Positions 50,836 to 59,429 of a stretch of 64,000 nucleotides of DNA are shown here, piece by piece; the stretch's first letter is position 1, and each line of letters starts with the position of its first letter. The translations under genes and the position numbers were made by a program. This stretch comes from an uncultured Ruminococcus sp. (lineage in GTDB: Bacteria; Bacillota; Clostridia; Oscillospirales; Ruminococcaceae): assembly GCA_910584195.1 (NCBI GenBank), contig CAJTYV010000010.1, positions 1 to 64,000 of the forward strand, written 5' to 3'. The notes below the pieces were generated by a model. That model did no database searches and was not told the DNA's origin. It worked only from the letters and a program-made list of their open reading frames with translations.

Positions 50836-51978
50836 ATGGCAGGAATCAGAAAAAAGATCGGAGCGATTTTTTTCATATTCGGCATAGCTGCAATGTTTTG
50901 TTTCAGTTGTCTTTGTTCAGCTGTTTCGGCTGAGGGAGCGGTTACCATGACCCTTGTTTGCGAAGCCCGAGGAGAGCTTGTAGAGGGAATGCAGTGGTCG
51001 GTTTTTCGCATCGGTTCTTATGACGGAGAAAAAATAAGCCTTGAAGGGGCGTTTACGGAATATCCGGTGGATATGTCTGACTTATCTTCATCCGGACTTG
51101 CGGATGCGGCTTCTACACTAAAGGATTACGCATTTGCTCATAAAATTGAGCCTGACGGAAACGGCGCTACTCAAAGCAGTGGCATTGCAGTTTTTGACGG
51201 TTTGGAGTACGGGGTATATCTTGTAGCAGCCAACAATTTAAAAGTCGGTGACAAAACGTTCGTACCAACGCCGGCTATAGTTTCTTTGACTGCCGAGCAG
51301 TCTGATGATTTTACGGTATATCCGAAAATTACGTCAATTCGTACTCTTGCTGATGAATATGAACGTTTAAACGTTCGTAAAGTTTGGGAAAGATACGACG
51401 GTATGCTTGTTAAGCCTACTGAGGTCGTTGTCGATATTTACAGGGATTATGAGTTCTACGAGAGTGTTACCCTGACCGCCGATAACGATTGGAATTATAC
51501 GTGGGAAGAACTTGCCGGTTCGGAATGGACAATAATCGAGCGAAAAATTCCCGAAAAATGCACTGTGGTTTATCGTAACGACGGACGCCGCTATGTCGTG
51601 GTAAATACCTATAATCCCGATTTTATATTTGATTGGGGCGTAGACTATCCGCCTTCCGGCGTAACGACTACAGTTACGGGAGCGGTATCGGGTGAGGCGG
51701 AAACGAATACAACTGCCGCTGAATCTTTTCCAATAAACGAAGCGGATGAAACAACTGTTTCCGTGAATACAGCTACATCTCCGGCAGCCGGCGACCAAAC
51801 TCCGGATACCACTAAAAAAGGCGGAAATACTCCCGTAGTAACCACTACAACTGAAAATAAACTGCCGCAGACCGGTCAGCTATGGTGGCCTGTTCCGGTA
51901 ATGGCGATTATTGGATTGATTTTCATTGCGGCGGGTTCAAGAATTCTTTTCGAATGCAAGAGGGAAGACAATGAATAA
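50836..51978 (+). CDS. LPQTG-anchored minor pilin (SpaA-like)
   Basis: 380 residues. Signal peptide about 1-33. An N-terminal domain (MTLVCEARGELVEGMQWSVF) is followed by a VYPK motif in DFTVYPKITS near residue 160, which resembles the Lys-bearing pilin motif. A Cna-B-like domain (LNVRKVWERYDGMLVKPTEV) follows, then a Thr/Pro linker and the sorting signal LPQTG at 343-347 with a membrane helix. It lies between two sortases and could be the base or tip pilin. The VYPK motif normally marks the polymerised subunit, so assignment of major and minor roles is not certain. Confidence 0.87.
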   Translation: MAGIRKKIGAIFFIFGIAAMFCFSCLCSAVSAEGAVTMTLVCEARGELVEGMQWSVFRIGSYDGEKISLEGAFTEYPVDMSDLSSSGLADAASTLKDYAFAHKIEPDGNGATQSSGIAVFDGLEYGVYLVAANNLKVGDKTFVPTPAIVSLTAEQSDDFTVYPKITSIRTLADEYERLNVRKVWERYDGMLVKPTEVVVDIYRDYEFYESVTLTADNDWNYTWEELAGSEWTIIERKIPEKCTVVYRNDGRRYVVVNTYNPDFIFDWGVDYPPSGVTTTVTGAVSGEAETNTTAAESFPINEADETTVSVNTATSPAAGDQTPDTTKKGGNTPVVTTTTENKLPQTGQLWWPVPVMAIIGLIFIAAGSRILFECKREDNE

Positions 51979-52624
51979 AAAACACGGTTTGTGTTGTATA
52001 ATTCTCGGGACAGCTATGCTTATTGCAGCGTTGTCCCTTGTTTTCTACAACTCACAGGAAAATAAAAGAAGCGGAGAAGCGGCTGATAAGGTGCTTTCAG
52101 AACTGAAAGAGAATATCCCTGAGCCTCCGACTGAAATTTATACGGAAACCGCTTCGGAAGACGGTATATATTCCGAATACGATACAGAGCCGCAAACATG
52201 CGTTCAGGATACCACGATGATGATAGACGAACATGGGTATATCGGCATTATTGCAATACCCGATTTAGGATTGGAGCTGCCTGTTATGAGCGATTGGAGC
52301 TATCCTGACCTGAAAATATCGCCGTGCCGTTACAAGGGCAGCATTTTCAGCGGAGATATAGTGATAGCGGCACATAATTACCGTTCGCATTTCGGCAGAT
52401 TATCGGAATTAAGCGGCGGTGAAAATATTGTATTTACGGCTGCTGACGGCAAGGTGTATAACTTTGAAGTATCTCAGATAACCGAACTTGACGGCAGGGA
52501 CATTGAGGGTATGGATTTCGGGTCGTCAGATTCATGGGATTTGACACTGTTCACCTGCACCCTTGGGGGACGAAGCAGGGTAACTGTTCGCGCGGTCGCT
52601 GCAGATCGAAAATCAGGAGAATAA
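51971..52624 (+). CDS. Second sortase, class uncertain
   Basis: 217 residues from ATG 51971 (8-base overlap with the pilin gene). One N-terminal membrane anchor, a Glu/Pro/Thr-rich spacer (about 40-80), then a sortase domain with His135 in IAAHNY, Cys196 in TLFTCTLGG and Arg203. It lacks the C-terminal helix of class C. It may anchor the finished pilus to the wall or process the minor pilin. The class is not resolved. Confidence 0.88.
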   Translation: MNKKHGLCCIILGTAMLIAALSLVFYNSQENKRSGEAADKVLSELKENIPEPPTEIYTETASEDGIYSEYDTEPQTCVQDTTMMIDEHGYIGIIAIPDLGLELPVMSDWSYPDLKISPCRYKGSIFSGDIVIAAHNYRSHFGRLSELSGGENIVFTAADGKVYNFEVSQITELDGRDIEGMDFGSSDSWDLTLFTCTLGGRSRVTVRAVAADRKSGE

Positions 52625-52628
52625 ATTG

Positions 52629-52919
52629 ATGAATTTAAATATTTTAGCTGCCTATGCGGTTTTTCTTATAATTATGAGTCTTTTATCGGCAATACTTTAT
52701 AAAGCCGATAAGATTAAGTCAAAAAAAGGACAATGGCGCATTAAAGAGAAAACGCTTCTCTGCTTTGGTTTTTTTGGCGGAGCATTGGGTGCATTGGCGG
52801 GTATGAAGCTTTTCCGCCATAAAACCAAACATTGGTATTTTTGGATTGTTAATATTTTGGGGGTTGTTTGGCAGACGGGACTGCTTATCTGTCTGATTTT
52901 CCGAGCTTTTAATTCCTGA
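52629..52919 (+). CDS. DUF1294 family membrane protein
   Basis: 96 residues from ATG 52629; the TTG at 52626 is less likely. Three membrane helices with the DUF1294 core KADKIKSKKGQWRIKEKTLL and FFGGALGALAGMKLFRHKT. Function unknown, widespread. It follows the second sortase by 4 bases and converges with pflA, overlapping its 3' end by 11 bases. Confidence 0.88.
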   Translation: MNLNILAAYAVFLIIMSLLSAILYKADKIKSKKGQWRIKEKTLLCFGFFGGALGALAGMKLFRHKTKHWYFWIVNILGVVWQTGLLICLIFRAFNS

Positions 52920-53646
52920 GACCGGCTTTTATGCCGGATATAATAACATCCTTTGCCCTCACCGCTTCTTCTTTTGTCAGCGGCGGCGTATCGGGTAGGG
53001 GATAACCGAGTCCGAGTTCGGCGTATTTTGGGCGCGCCATATCGTGATATGGGAGTACATCGAGAGCTTTAAGGTTATTGAGAGACGAAAGAAATTTTCC
53101 GAGACGAAAAAGCTCATCATGGGAATCTGTCAGTCCCGGAACAACAACGCGCCTTATCCATAACGGAATGCCGAGTTCGCATAAATGTTCGGCAAACAGT
53201 AGTATATTTTCGTTTCCGATGCCCGTCAGCGCTCTGTGCTTATCGCTGTCCATATGTTTTATATCGAGCATTACCAAATCGGTATATTTAAGGATCTTAT
53301 TAATTTTTTCGCTTGTATCGGGAGCGTAAACAGCTGCGGAAGTATCAAGGCAGGTATGTATACCTGCTTTTTTTGCGTTTTCAAAAAGCTCTGCAAGAAA
53401 TTCAGGCTGAGCGAGCGGCTCTCCTCCCGTTGCCGTAATTCCTCCGGATTTCAGAAATTCTTTGTATGAGTCGTATTCTTTTAAAAGCTCATTGACCGTG
53501 ACTTCTCTGCCTTTTCGGAATTCCCATGTATCGGGATTATGACAATATTTGCAGCGAATGGGACATCCCTGAAAGAACACAACAAATCTTACTCCCGGTC
53601 CGTCTACAGTTCCGAAGCTTTCAGTTGAATGAATATATCCGTTCAT
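52909..53646 (-). CDS. pflA: Pyruvate formate-lyase activating enzyme
   Basis: 245 residues. Radical SAM motif CPIRCKYCHNPD with three cluster Cys, an N-terminal SFGTVDGPGVRFVVF, and GGITATGGEPLAQPEFL. It makes the glycyl radical on pyruvate formate-lyase, a core anaerobic enzyme. The pflB substrate gene is not in the window. Its ATG overlaps the cca stop (ATGA). Confidence 0.95.
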   Translation of the reverse strand: MNGYIHSTESFGTVDGPGVRFVVFFQGCPIRCKYCHNPDTWEFRKGREVTVNELLKEYDSYKEFLKSGGITATGGEPLAQPEFLAELFENAKKAGIHTCLDTSAAVYAPDTSEKINKILKYTDLVMLDIKHMDSDKHRALTGIGNENILLFAEHLCELGIPLWIRRVVVPGLTDSHDELFRLGKFLSSLNNLKALDVLPYHDMARPKYAELGLGYPLPDTPPLTKEEAVRAKDVIISGIKAGLRN

Positions 53647-54974
53647 TTTTTCATCTCCTTTGCCCGTTTAAGTAAGGCGGTGCGGTCGTTCGGCAGAATA
53701 TCGTCAATAACCAGTTCCAACAGAGATCTCAGACAAACGCCTATTTCTTTTCCTTTGTAACCGAGCGCGGTAAGATCTGAGCCGTTTACAGCCATATCCG
53801 CAAGACTTATACAGATTTTTTCTGAGGCAATATGTCGGGCAATTTCGGCGCAGCGGTCAAATTCATTGTTTTCTGCGAGTACAAACGTCTGTTTTGCAGA
53901 GTTGTCGGCTTTTTTTGCTTCAAGAAGCATGAGAAAACCTTCAAGACCTATATTATTCATAATGCGCTTTATTTGCTTTTCGGATTTGATTTTATCGCTG
54001 TGCCGGGAAATTATTTCATATACCGAAGAAATGGTTTTATTGTCGAATTTCAAGCGCTTAAGGATCAGACGAGCTTTTTCGGCGCTTGCTTTGGCATGTC
54101 CTTTGAAATGACCGGATCCGTTTTCATCAAGAGTGAACATATCGGGTTTTCCGACATCGTGCAGAAGCATGGCGACCCTTAGAATATTTTCTCCCTCAAT
54201 TCCCCGGGGAACTGCATTTACTGCGCGTACTGCATGCTCGTAAACATCATATTTGTGATAGCGTGAATGCTGGTCGAAATCAAAGCATGGTATAAGTTCA
54301 GGAATAATTTGCCCGATCACATCTCTGAATTTGAGCATTACGTCAACCGAATTTATACCGCTTAAAAGCTTTATAAGCTCGGCTGAAATACGTTCTGCGG
54401 AAATGTTTCCGAGTTTTTCTTTTTGTTTTATAGCCGCAGCGGCTGTATTTTTTTCTATCTTAAAATCGAGAACAGAGGCAAACCGCAGACTTCTCAGAAT
54501 TCGCAGAGCGTCCTCGGAAAAACGTTCTTCCGGGTTGCCAACACAGCGTATGATCCGTTTTTCAATATCATTTCTGCCGTCAAACGGATCAAATATATTT
54601 CCTTCAGCGTCCATAGCGACAGCATTTACAGTAAAATCACGGCGTGCCAGATCGGCTTTAAGGTCGTTGGTGAAGCAGACTGTATCGGGACGTCGGGAAT
54701 CGCTGTATTCGCCGTCTATACGGAATGTCGTGACCTCAAAAGGAATATTGTTTTTCAGAACGGTCACAGTACCATGTTTTATTCCTGTGGGAATAACTTT
54801 ATCGTCCGAAAATGTTTCGATTATTTGGCGGGGCAGGGCATCGGTGGCAATATCAAAATCATTTGGTTTTCGGCGCATGAGCATGTCCCTTACGCAGCCG
54901 CCGACAGGATATGCTTTAAATCCTGATTTTTCAAGCTTTTTTAAAATGTACAGGCAGTTTTTATCGGTTATCAT
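53643..54974 (-). CDS. cca: CCA tRNA nucleotidyltransferase (or poly(A) polymerase family)
   Basis: 443 residues from ATG 54974 (AAAGGA upstream). The class II nucleotidyltransferase head has VGGCVRDMLMRRKPNDFDIA, with the metal-binding DFD, then RRDFTVNAVAMD and RFSEDALRILRSLRFAS. An HD-domain-like region follows with LLHDVGKPDMF. It adds or repairs the CCA end of tRNA. The HD segment is common in the clostridial type. Coupled to pflA by a 4-base overlap. Confidence 0.93.
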   Translation of the reverse strand: MITDKNCLYILKKLEKSGFKAYPVGGCVRDMLMRRKPNDFDIATDALPRQIIETFSDDKVIPTGIKHGTVTVLKNNIPFEVTTFRIDGEYSDSRRPDTVCFTNDLKADLARRDFTVNAVAMDAEGNIFDPFDGRNDIEKRIIRCVGNPEERFSEDALRILRSLRFASVLDFKIEKNTAAAAIKQKEKLGNISAERISAELIKLLSGINSVDVMLKFRDVIGQIIPELIPCFDFDQHSRYHKYDVYEHAVRAVNAVPRGIEGENILRVAMLLHDVGKPDMFTLDENGSGHFKGHAKASAEKARLILKRLKFDNKTISSVYEIISRHSDKIKSEKQIKRIMNNIGLEGFLMLLEAKKADNSAKQTFVLAENNEFDRCAEIARHIASEKICISLADMAVNGSDLTALGYKGKEIGVCLRSLLELVIDDILPNDRTALLKRAKEMKK

Positions 54975-55050
54975 ATTATCATCCTTTGGATTTTTCTTGA
55001 TACTTATTATACTATATTTTTCGCATATTTGCAATAGAGCATGAAAAATA

Positions 55051-55212
55051 TAAGAACCTGTCTATAAAAAATTATGTGCGTATTTTTGAAAATAATTATG
55101 ACGCGGGCAAATTACAAGGACTCGGGAATTATGATATATAGCATCCGGTATAACGCTGATGCGAGGAATCTTGCAAATAAAAACGCATGATTTTCTATAA
55201 ACGCGGGTTCAG
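55051..55212 (+). repeat. Dispersed intergenic repeat, copy B
   Basis: Begins TAAGAACCTGTCTATAAA, with core TGTGCGTATTTTTGA at 55076-55090, and ends near GGGTTC at 55206-55210. Length 162 bases, as in copy A. No ORF. Confidence 0.6.
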
Positions 55213-55265
55213 AAATTTGGTTAGCACACGGTAACTCATGATTTATATTCATTTGTCAAAAGCTC

Positions 55266-55294
55266 TTGATTAAATTTTAAAAATGTAGTATAAT
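55266..55294 (+). promoter_or_regulatory. Promoter of the NifU-like/GGGtGRT pair
   Basis: TTGATT at 55266-55271 and TATAAT at 55289-55294 with a 17-base spacer. A GGAAC / GTTCC hairpin is in the leader (about 55308-55328). Confidence 0.8.
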
Positions 55295-55408
55295 GTTATT
55301 GTATGCGGAACTGTTTGCTCAACGTTCCAATATCCGATAAATGTACCGTGAGCTGTTATCTGATGGTTCGGCGGTCAATTATCAATTATCCCGAAAGGAG
55401 TATTAAAA

Positions 55409-56101
55409 ATGATTTATTCTCACGAAGTTGAAACAATGTGCCCTATCGCACAGGGCGTTGCTCACGGTGCAGCTCCGATTCCCGAGGAGGCAAAGTGGGT
55501 TAAAGCTAAGGAAATCAAGGATATTTCCGGCTTTACACACGGTATCGGTTGGTGCGCTCCTCAGCAGGGTACCTGTAAGCTGACCCTCAATGTTAAGGAA
55601 GGCGTTATTCAGGAGGCGCTCGTTGAGACTATTGGCTGCTCCGGCATGACTCATTCTGCAGCTATGGCTTCGGAAATTCTCCCCGGCAGAACTATCCTTG
55701 AGGCTCTTAACACCGACCTTGTATGCGATGCTATTAATACAGCTATGAGAGAGCTTTTCCTCCAGATCGTTTACGGACGTTCACAGTCGGCATTCTCAGA
55801 GGGCGGTCTTGTTGTAGGCGCAGGTCTTGAGGATCTTGGAAAAGGACTCCGTTCACAGGTAGGTACAATGTATGGTACTCTCGCAAAGGGCCCCCGCTAT
55901 CTTGAAATGACGGACGGCTACGTAACCGGTCTTGCTCTTAATGAGGATGATGAGATAATCGGCTATAAGTTCGTAAACTTTGGTAAGATGATGGACTTTA
56001 TCAAAGCTGGTGACGATGCTAATACTGCATTTGAAAAGGCTCAGGGTCAGTACGGCAGAGTTGCTGACGCAGTTAAGATCGTTGATCCCAGAAAAGAATA
56101 A
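55409..56101 (+). CDS. NifU-like iron-sulfur cluster scaffold protein
   Basis: 230 residues. The region WCAPQQGTCKLTL to VETIGCSGMTHSAAMASEIL resembles the NifU/IscU scaffold fold, with Cys residues placed to hold a cluster. The C-terminal half is specific to the family found next to GGGtGRT proteins. Strong ribosome site (GAAAGGAG) and a bias to C-ending codons suggest high expression. The genes upstream and downstream give no other cluster-assembly function. Confidence 0.85.
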   Translation: MIYSHEVETMCPIAQGVAHGAAPIPEEAKWVKAKEIKDISGFTHGIGWCAPQQGTCKLTLNVKEGVIQEALVETIGCSGMTHSAAMASEILPGRTILEALNTDLVCDAINTAMRELFLQIVYGRSQSAFSEGGLVVGAGLEDLGKGLRSQVGTMYGTLAKGPRYLEMTDGYVTGLALNEDDEIIGYKFVNFGKMMDFIKAGDDANTAFEKAQGQYGRVADAVKIVDPRKE

Positions 56102-56115
56102 GGAGGACTACTGAA

Positions 56116-57114
56116 ATGGCTTTATTTGAATCATATGAGAGACGTGAAAAGCAGATCCTTGACGTTATCAAGGCTTACGGCATCAATACGATCGAGGAGT
56201 GTGCCGACATCTGCAAGGAAAAGGGTCTCGATATTTATAAGCTCGTTGAGGGCATTCAGCCTATCTGCTTCGAGAACGCTAAGTGGGCTTACACAGTAGG
56301 CTGCGCTATCGCTATCAAGAAAGGCTGCACAAGAGCTGCTGATGCTGCCGCTGCTATCGGCGAGGGACTTCAGGCTTTCTGTATTCCCGGTTCTGTAGCG
56401 GATCAGCGAAAGGTAGGTCTTGGTCACGGAAACCTCGGAAAAATGCTTCTTGAGGAAGAGACAGAGTGTTTTGCATTCCTTGCAGGTCACGAGTCATTCG
56501 CTGCTGCTGAGGGAGCTATCGGTATTGCTGAAAAGGCTAATAAGGTTCGTCAGAAGCCTCTTCGCGTTATACTTAACGGTCTCGGCAAGGACGCTGCTCA
56601 GATCATCGCTCGTATCAACGGTTTTACATACGTTGAGACAGAAATGGATTACCATACAGGCGAAGTTAAGGAAGTTTTCCGCAAGCCTTATTCCGAGGGC
56701 CTCCGTTCAAAGGTAAACTGCTACGGCGCTAACGATGTAACAGAGGGCGTTGCTATCATGTGGAAAGAAAACGTTGACGTTTCTATCACAGGTAACTCCA
56801 CAAACCCAACTCGTTTCCAGCACCCTGTTGCAGGTACATACAAGAAAGAACGTACAGACGCAGGTAAGAAGTACTTCTCGGTAGCTTCCGGCGGCGGTAC
56901 GGGACGTACTCTCCACCCTGATAATATGGCTGCTGGTCCTGCTTCTTATGGTATGACAGATACTATGGGACGTATGCATTCAGACGCTCAGTTCGCAGGT
57001 TCTTCTTCCGTTCCTGCACACGTTGAGATGATGGGTCTTATCGGCATGGGCAACAACCCGATGGTAGGTGCAACAGTTGCTTGCGCAGTTGCTGTAGAAG
57101 AAGCTATGAAGTAA
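56116..57114 (+). CDS. GGGtGRT family protein
   Basis: 332 residues named for its motif SGGGTGRTLHPDNMAAGPAS near the C-terminus. Also contains VTEGVAIMWKENVDVSITGN. The family is nearly always encoded after a NifU-like scaffold protein; molecular function is unknown to me. Codon use is highly biased, like its partner. Ends with a strong terminator. Confidence 0.88.
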   Translation: MALFESYERREKQILDVIKAYGINTIEECADICKEKGLDIYKLVEGIQPICFENAKWAYTVGCAIAIKKGCTRAADAAAAIGEGLQAFCIPGSVADQRKVGLGHGNLGKMLLEEETECFAFLAGHESFAAAEGAIGIAEKANKVRQKPLRVILNGLGKDAAQIIARINGFTYVETEMDYHTGEVKEVFRKPYSEGLRSKVNCYGANDVTEGVAIMWKENVDVSITGNSTNPTRFQHPVAGTYKKERTDAGKKYFSVASGGGTGRTLHPDNMAAGPASYGMTDTMGRMHSDAQFAGSSSVPAHVEMMGLIGMGNNPMVGATVACAVAVEEAMK

Positions 57115-57132
57115 GTTTTAAAGCAATAAATT

Positions 57133-57165
57133 ATCCCCTGAATCATGTATTCAGGGGATTTTTTT
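57133..57165 (+). terminator. Terminator of the NifU-like/GGGtGRT pair
   Basis: Perfect stem ATCCCCTGAAT / ATTCAGGGGAT with a 5-base loop and T7. Confidence 0.93.
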
Positions 57166-57301
57166 CGCCGATTTTTGAACATTTTGCAATAGCGTCGAGT
57201 AAAATTTGAAAAAAGTTCTCTCATCTATTGCAAATAATATTTGAATATGGTAAAATTAAATTGGTCAATGAAATTTAAATAATTATGGAGAAGGTTTTAT
57301 T

Positions 57302-58438
57302 ATGAAAAAAATAATTTCAGCAATAACGGCAGCTGCTGTGATATTTTCATCAATAGCAGCATTAAAAACTTCCGAAAAGCCTGCGGAGGCAGCAGATGAT
57401 ATGATAAAAATAATGTGCATAGGCGATTCAATTACCGACGGTTATGTAAGCGATTATGTCGGTTCTTACCGTAAATTTATTTATCATGATCTTACGAAAG
57501 CCGGATATTCAATTGATATGGTCGGCGTTAAGGACGGTGGCTGGACTCCTTCATATACAGATCCCGATACAGGAGAGTCTTTTGAGTTCGATAACGAAAA
57601 TACAGGATACAGCGGTTATTCGATACAAAGCTACAGTGGGCGTAACGGTATTTATGAGAAATTGGTGGAGACGGACTGCCTAAAAAAGTATGCTCCCGAT
57701 ATAGTGACCTTGCAAATCGGTACTAACGATATGATAGACAATCGTGATGTCCAAGAGACTTATGAGTCCCTTGAAAAGCTTGTGAACTATATACTGGATA
57801 ATATACCTGAGAAATCGGCGCTTTTCATCGCTGAGATACCTCCGGTTGATCCGAATCGACCGGAAGTATATGATTGGTTTTCAAATTATCGTCACTCTGC
57901 CGATTGGCAGACACTGTATACTGACGAGGAAGCAGCAGAAGCGATAGAGCGTAATGTGATGACGTATAATGCAAATATTGATGCTCTCGCATTAGGAAAA
58001 AATATAGAATGGGGATTTTCGCACGATGATTTTAGGGTGACCGATGAATCAGGTGTGACAACTATTTTAAGAAAAATTGGATTGATTCGTAATATGGACG
58101 CAATAAGTGATGTAAAAACACAGCTTTTTGACGGAGTTCATCCAAATAATATAGGTTATAAGGCGATAGGTGAAAAGTATTCCGAAGCAATACTTGATTA
58201 TTTTAATGAGAAAGGAATTACTCCCGAAGAACTTCCCACTGCCGAAGCTTCTACAGAGCCTGCTGAAGAGAAAAAATTCACAATCAGCGACCTTGTTAAA
58301 ATGAGCCGTTATCTTCTCGGTTATTCTAAAGAAATTATTTATACAGCGGAGGAGATTGCCAGATATGATATGAATAAAGACGGCAAAGCAGACGTTTACG
58401 ATCTTGTTCTCGCAAGAAAGGCAATATTAATTACCTGA
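57302..58438 (+). CDS. SGNH/GDSL hydrolase with degenerate C-terminal dockerin
   Basis: 378 residues. Signal peptide about 1-31. The SGNH esterase domain shows Ser43 in GDSIT, the Gly/Asn oxyanion blocks (NTGYSGYS, QIGTND) and the catalytic Asp277/His280 in FDGVHPNN. This set is similar to CE3-type acetyl xylan esterases; deacetylation of plant polysaccharide is inferred. The C-terminus (about 325-378) looks like a dockerin, but only the second calcium loop DMNKDGKADVYD is intact. The first helix (ISDLVKMSRYLLGY) lacks the GDxNxDG loop. GGAGAAGG precedes ATG 57302. Confidence 0.88.
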   Translation: MKKIISAITAAAVIFSSIAALKTSEKPAEAADDMIKIMCIGDSITDGYVSDYVGSYRKFIYHDLTKAGYSIDMVGVKDGGWTPSYTDPDTGESFEFDNENTGYSGYSIQSYSGRNGIYEKLVETDCLKKYAPDIVTLQIGTNDMIDNRDVQETYESLEKLVNYILDNIPEKSALFIAEIPPVDPNRPEVYDWFSNYRHSADWQTLYTDEEAAEAIERNVMTYNANIDALALGKNIEWGFSHDDFRVTDESGVTTILRKIGLIRNMDAISDVKTQLFDGVHPNNIGYKAIGEKYSEAILDYFNEKGITPEELPTAEASTEPAEEKKFTISDLVKMSRYLLGYSKEIIYTAEEIARYDMNKDGKADVYDLVLARKAILIT

Positions 58439-58495
58439 ACTTCTCTTAAAATACATACCAAAGTGCCAACGGATTCTTAGAACTTGTGTTCATAG

Positions 58496-58526
58496 GCTGC
58501 TGTGTTGATATACGGCAGCTTTTTTA
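58496..58526 (+). terminator. Terminator of the SGNH hydrolase gene
   Basis: GGCTGCTGT / ACGGCAGC hairpin followed by T6. Confidence 0.85.
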
Positions 58527-58637
58527 ATTTTCACTTTTTTCTCATTTTTTTATAATTCTTTAAGATTATTTTAAGGCAGAGCTTTTATAATAAATTTGTA
58601 AGGATCAATAGTAAGTTCTTGGAAAGGAGATGTAAAC

Positions 58638-59426
58638 ATGGCAATAAATACTTTCGCCAGAAAGGAAATTAAATTTCTTCTCAATATGGAGCAGTATTAC
58701 GGGCTTATGGACGTCATAGGCGAATATATGAATCCTGATAAATACTGTGTCGGCGGCAAAGAGTACGGCATTTACAACATTTATTATGATACATCGGACG
58801 ATTTTCTTATAAGAGAATCCCTTGCTAAGCCATATTACAAGGAAAAAATAAGGCTGAGGAGTTATTATTCTCCTGCCGAACCCGATTCGCCCGTTTTTCT
58901 TGAAATTAAGAAGAAAATCGGCGGTATCGTTACAAAAAGGCGTGTTTCAATGACTCTTGCAGAGAGTGAGGAATATTTTTCCAAAAGGAAAAAGCCGCAT
59001 TCAGATAAATATATAACAAATCAGGTATTTACGGAGCTTGATGCATTTCTATCCCATTATCCTGTTGTTCCGAAACAGTACATAAGTTATCAGCGAGAGG
59101 CGTTTTTCGGCAAGGATAATAGCGATTTTCGTCTTACCTTTGACCGTAAGCTTACAGAGCGCCGTTATGACCTTAGCCTGGACTGCCAGAGCTATGGAAA
59201 TTATATTATTGAAAAGGATCAGCGTCTTATGGAGGTCAAGGTTTCTGATTCTATGCCCGAATGGCTTGTTCGAAAACTTTCAGAGCTTAAAATATATAAG
59301 ACAAGCTTCTCAAAGTACGGAAGAGCTTATATGGATTATATAAAAGACCAGGCAACTAAAAGCCGTATTCAGATCTCGGGTATTTCAATGATAAATAATA
59401 AAATTTTACTTAATAGGAGCGTGTAA
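58638..59426 (+). CDS. VTC-domain polyphosphate polymerase-like protein
   Basis: 262 residues with the tunnel-fold VTC pattern: RKEIKFLLN with basic residues at the start, YNIYYDTSDDFLIRESL, EKIRLRSYY, FLEIKKKIGGIVTKRRV, SYQREAFFGKDNSDFRLTFD and a final MEVKVSDSMPEWLVRKLSEL. The eukaryotic VTC4 domain makes polyphosphate from ATP; the function of bacterial members is unknown. Here it heads an operon with a DUF4956 membrane protein and a carbohydrate-binding lipoprotein, a known clostridial arrangement. GGAAAGGAG precedes ATG 58638. Confidence 0.88.
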   Translation: MAINTFARKEIKFLLNMEQYYGLMDVIGEYMNPDKYCVGGKEYGIYNIYYDTSDDFLIRESLAKPYYKEKIRLRSYYSPAEPDSPVFLEIKKKIGGIVTKRRVSMTLAESEEYFSKRKKPHSDKYITNQVFTELDAFLSHYPVVPKQYISYQREAFFGKDNSDFRLTFDRKLTERRYDLSLDCQSYGNYIIEKDQRLMEVKVSDSMPEWLVRKLSELKIYKTSFSKYGRAYMDYIKDQATKSRIQISGISMINNKILLNRSV

Positions 59427-59429
59427 ATT

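Noticed and set aside
48098..52919. Pilus locus as a mobile island
   Set aside because: No integrase, transposase, direct repeats or tRNA boundary was seen; only the pilin interior differs in composition.
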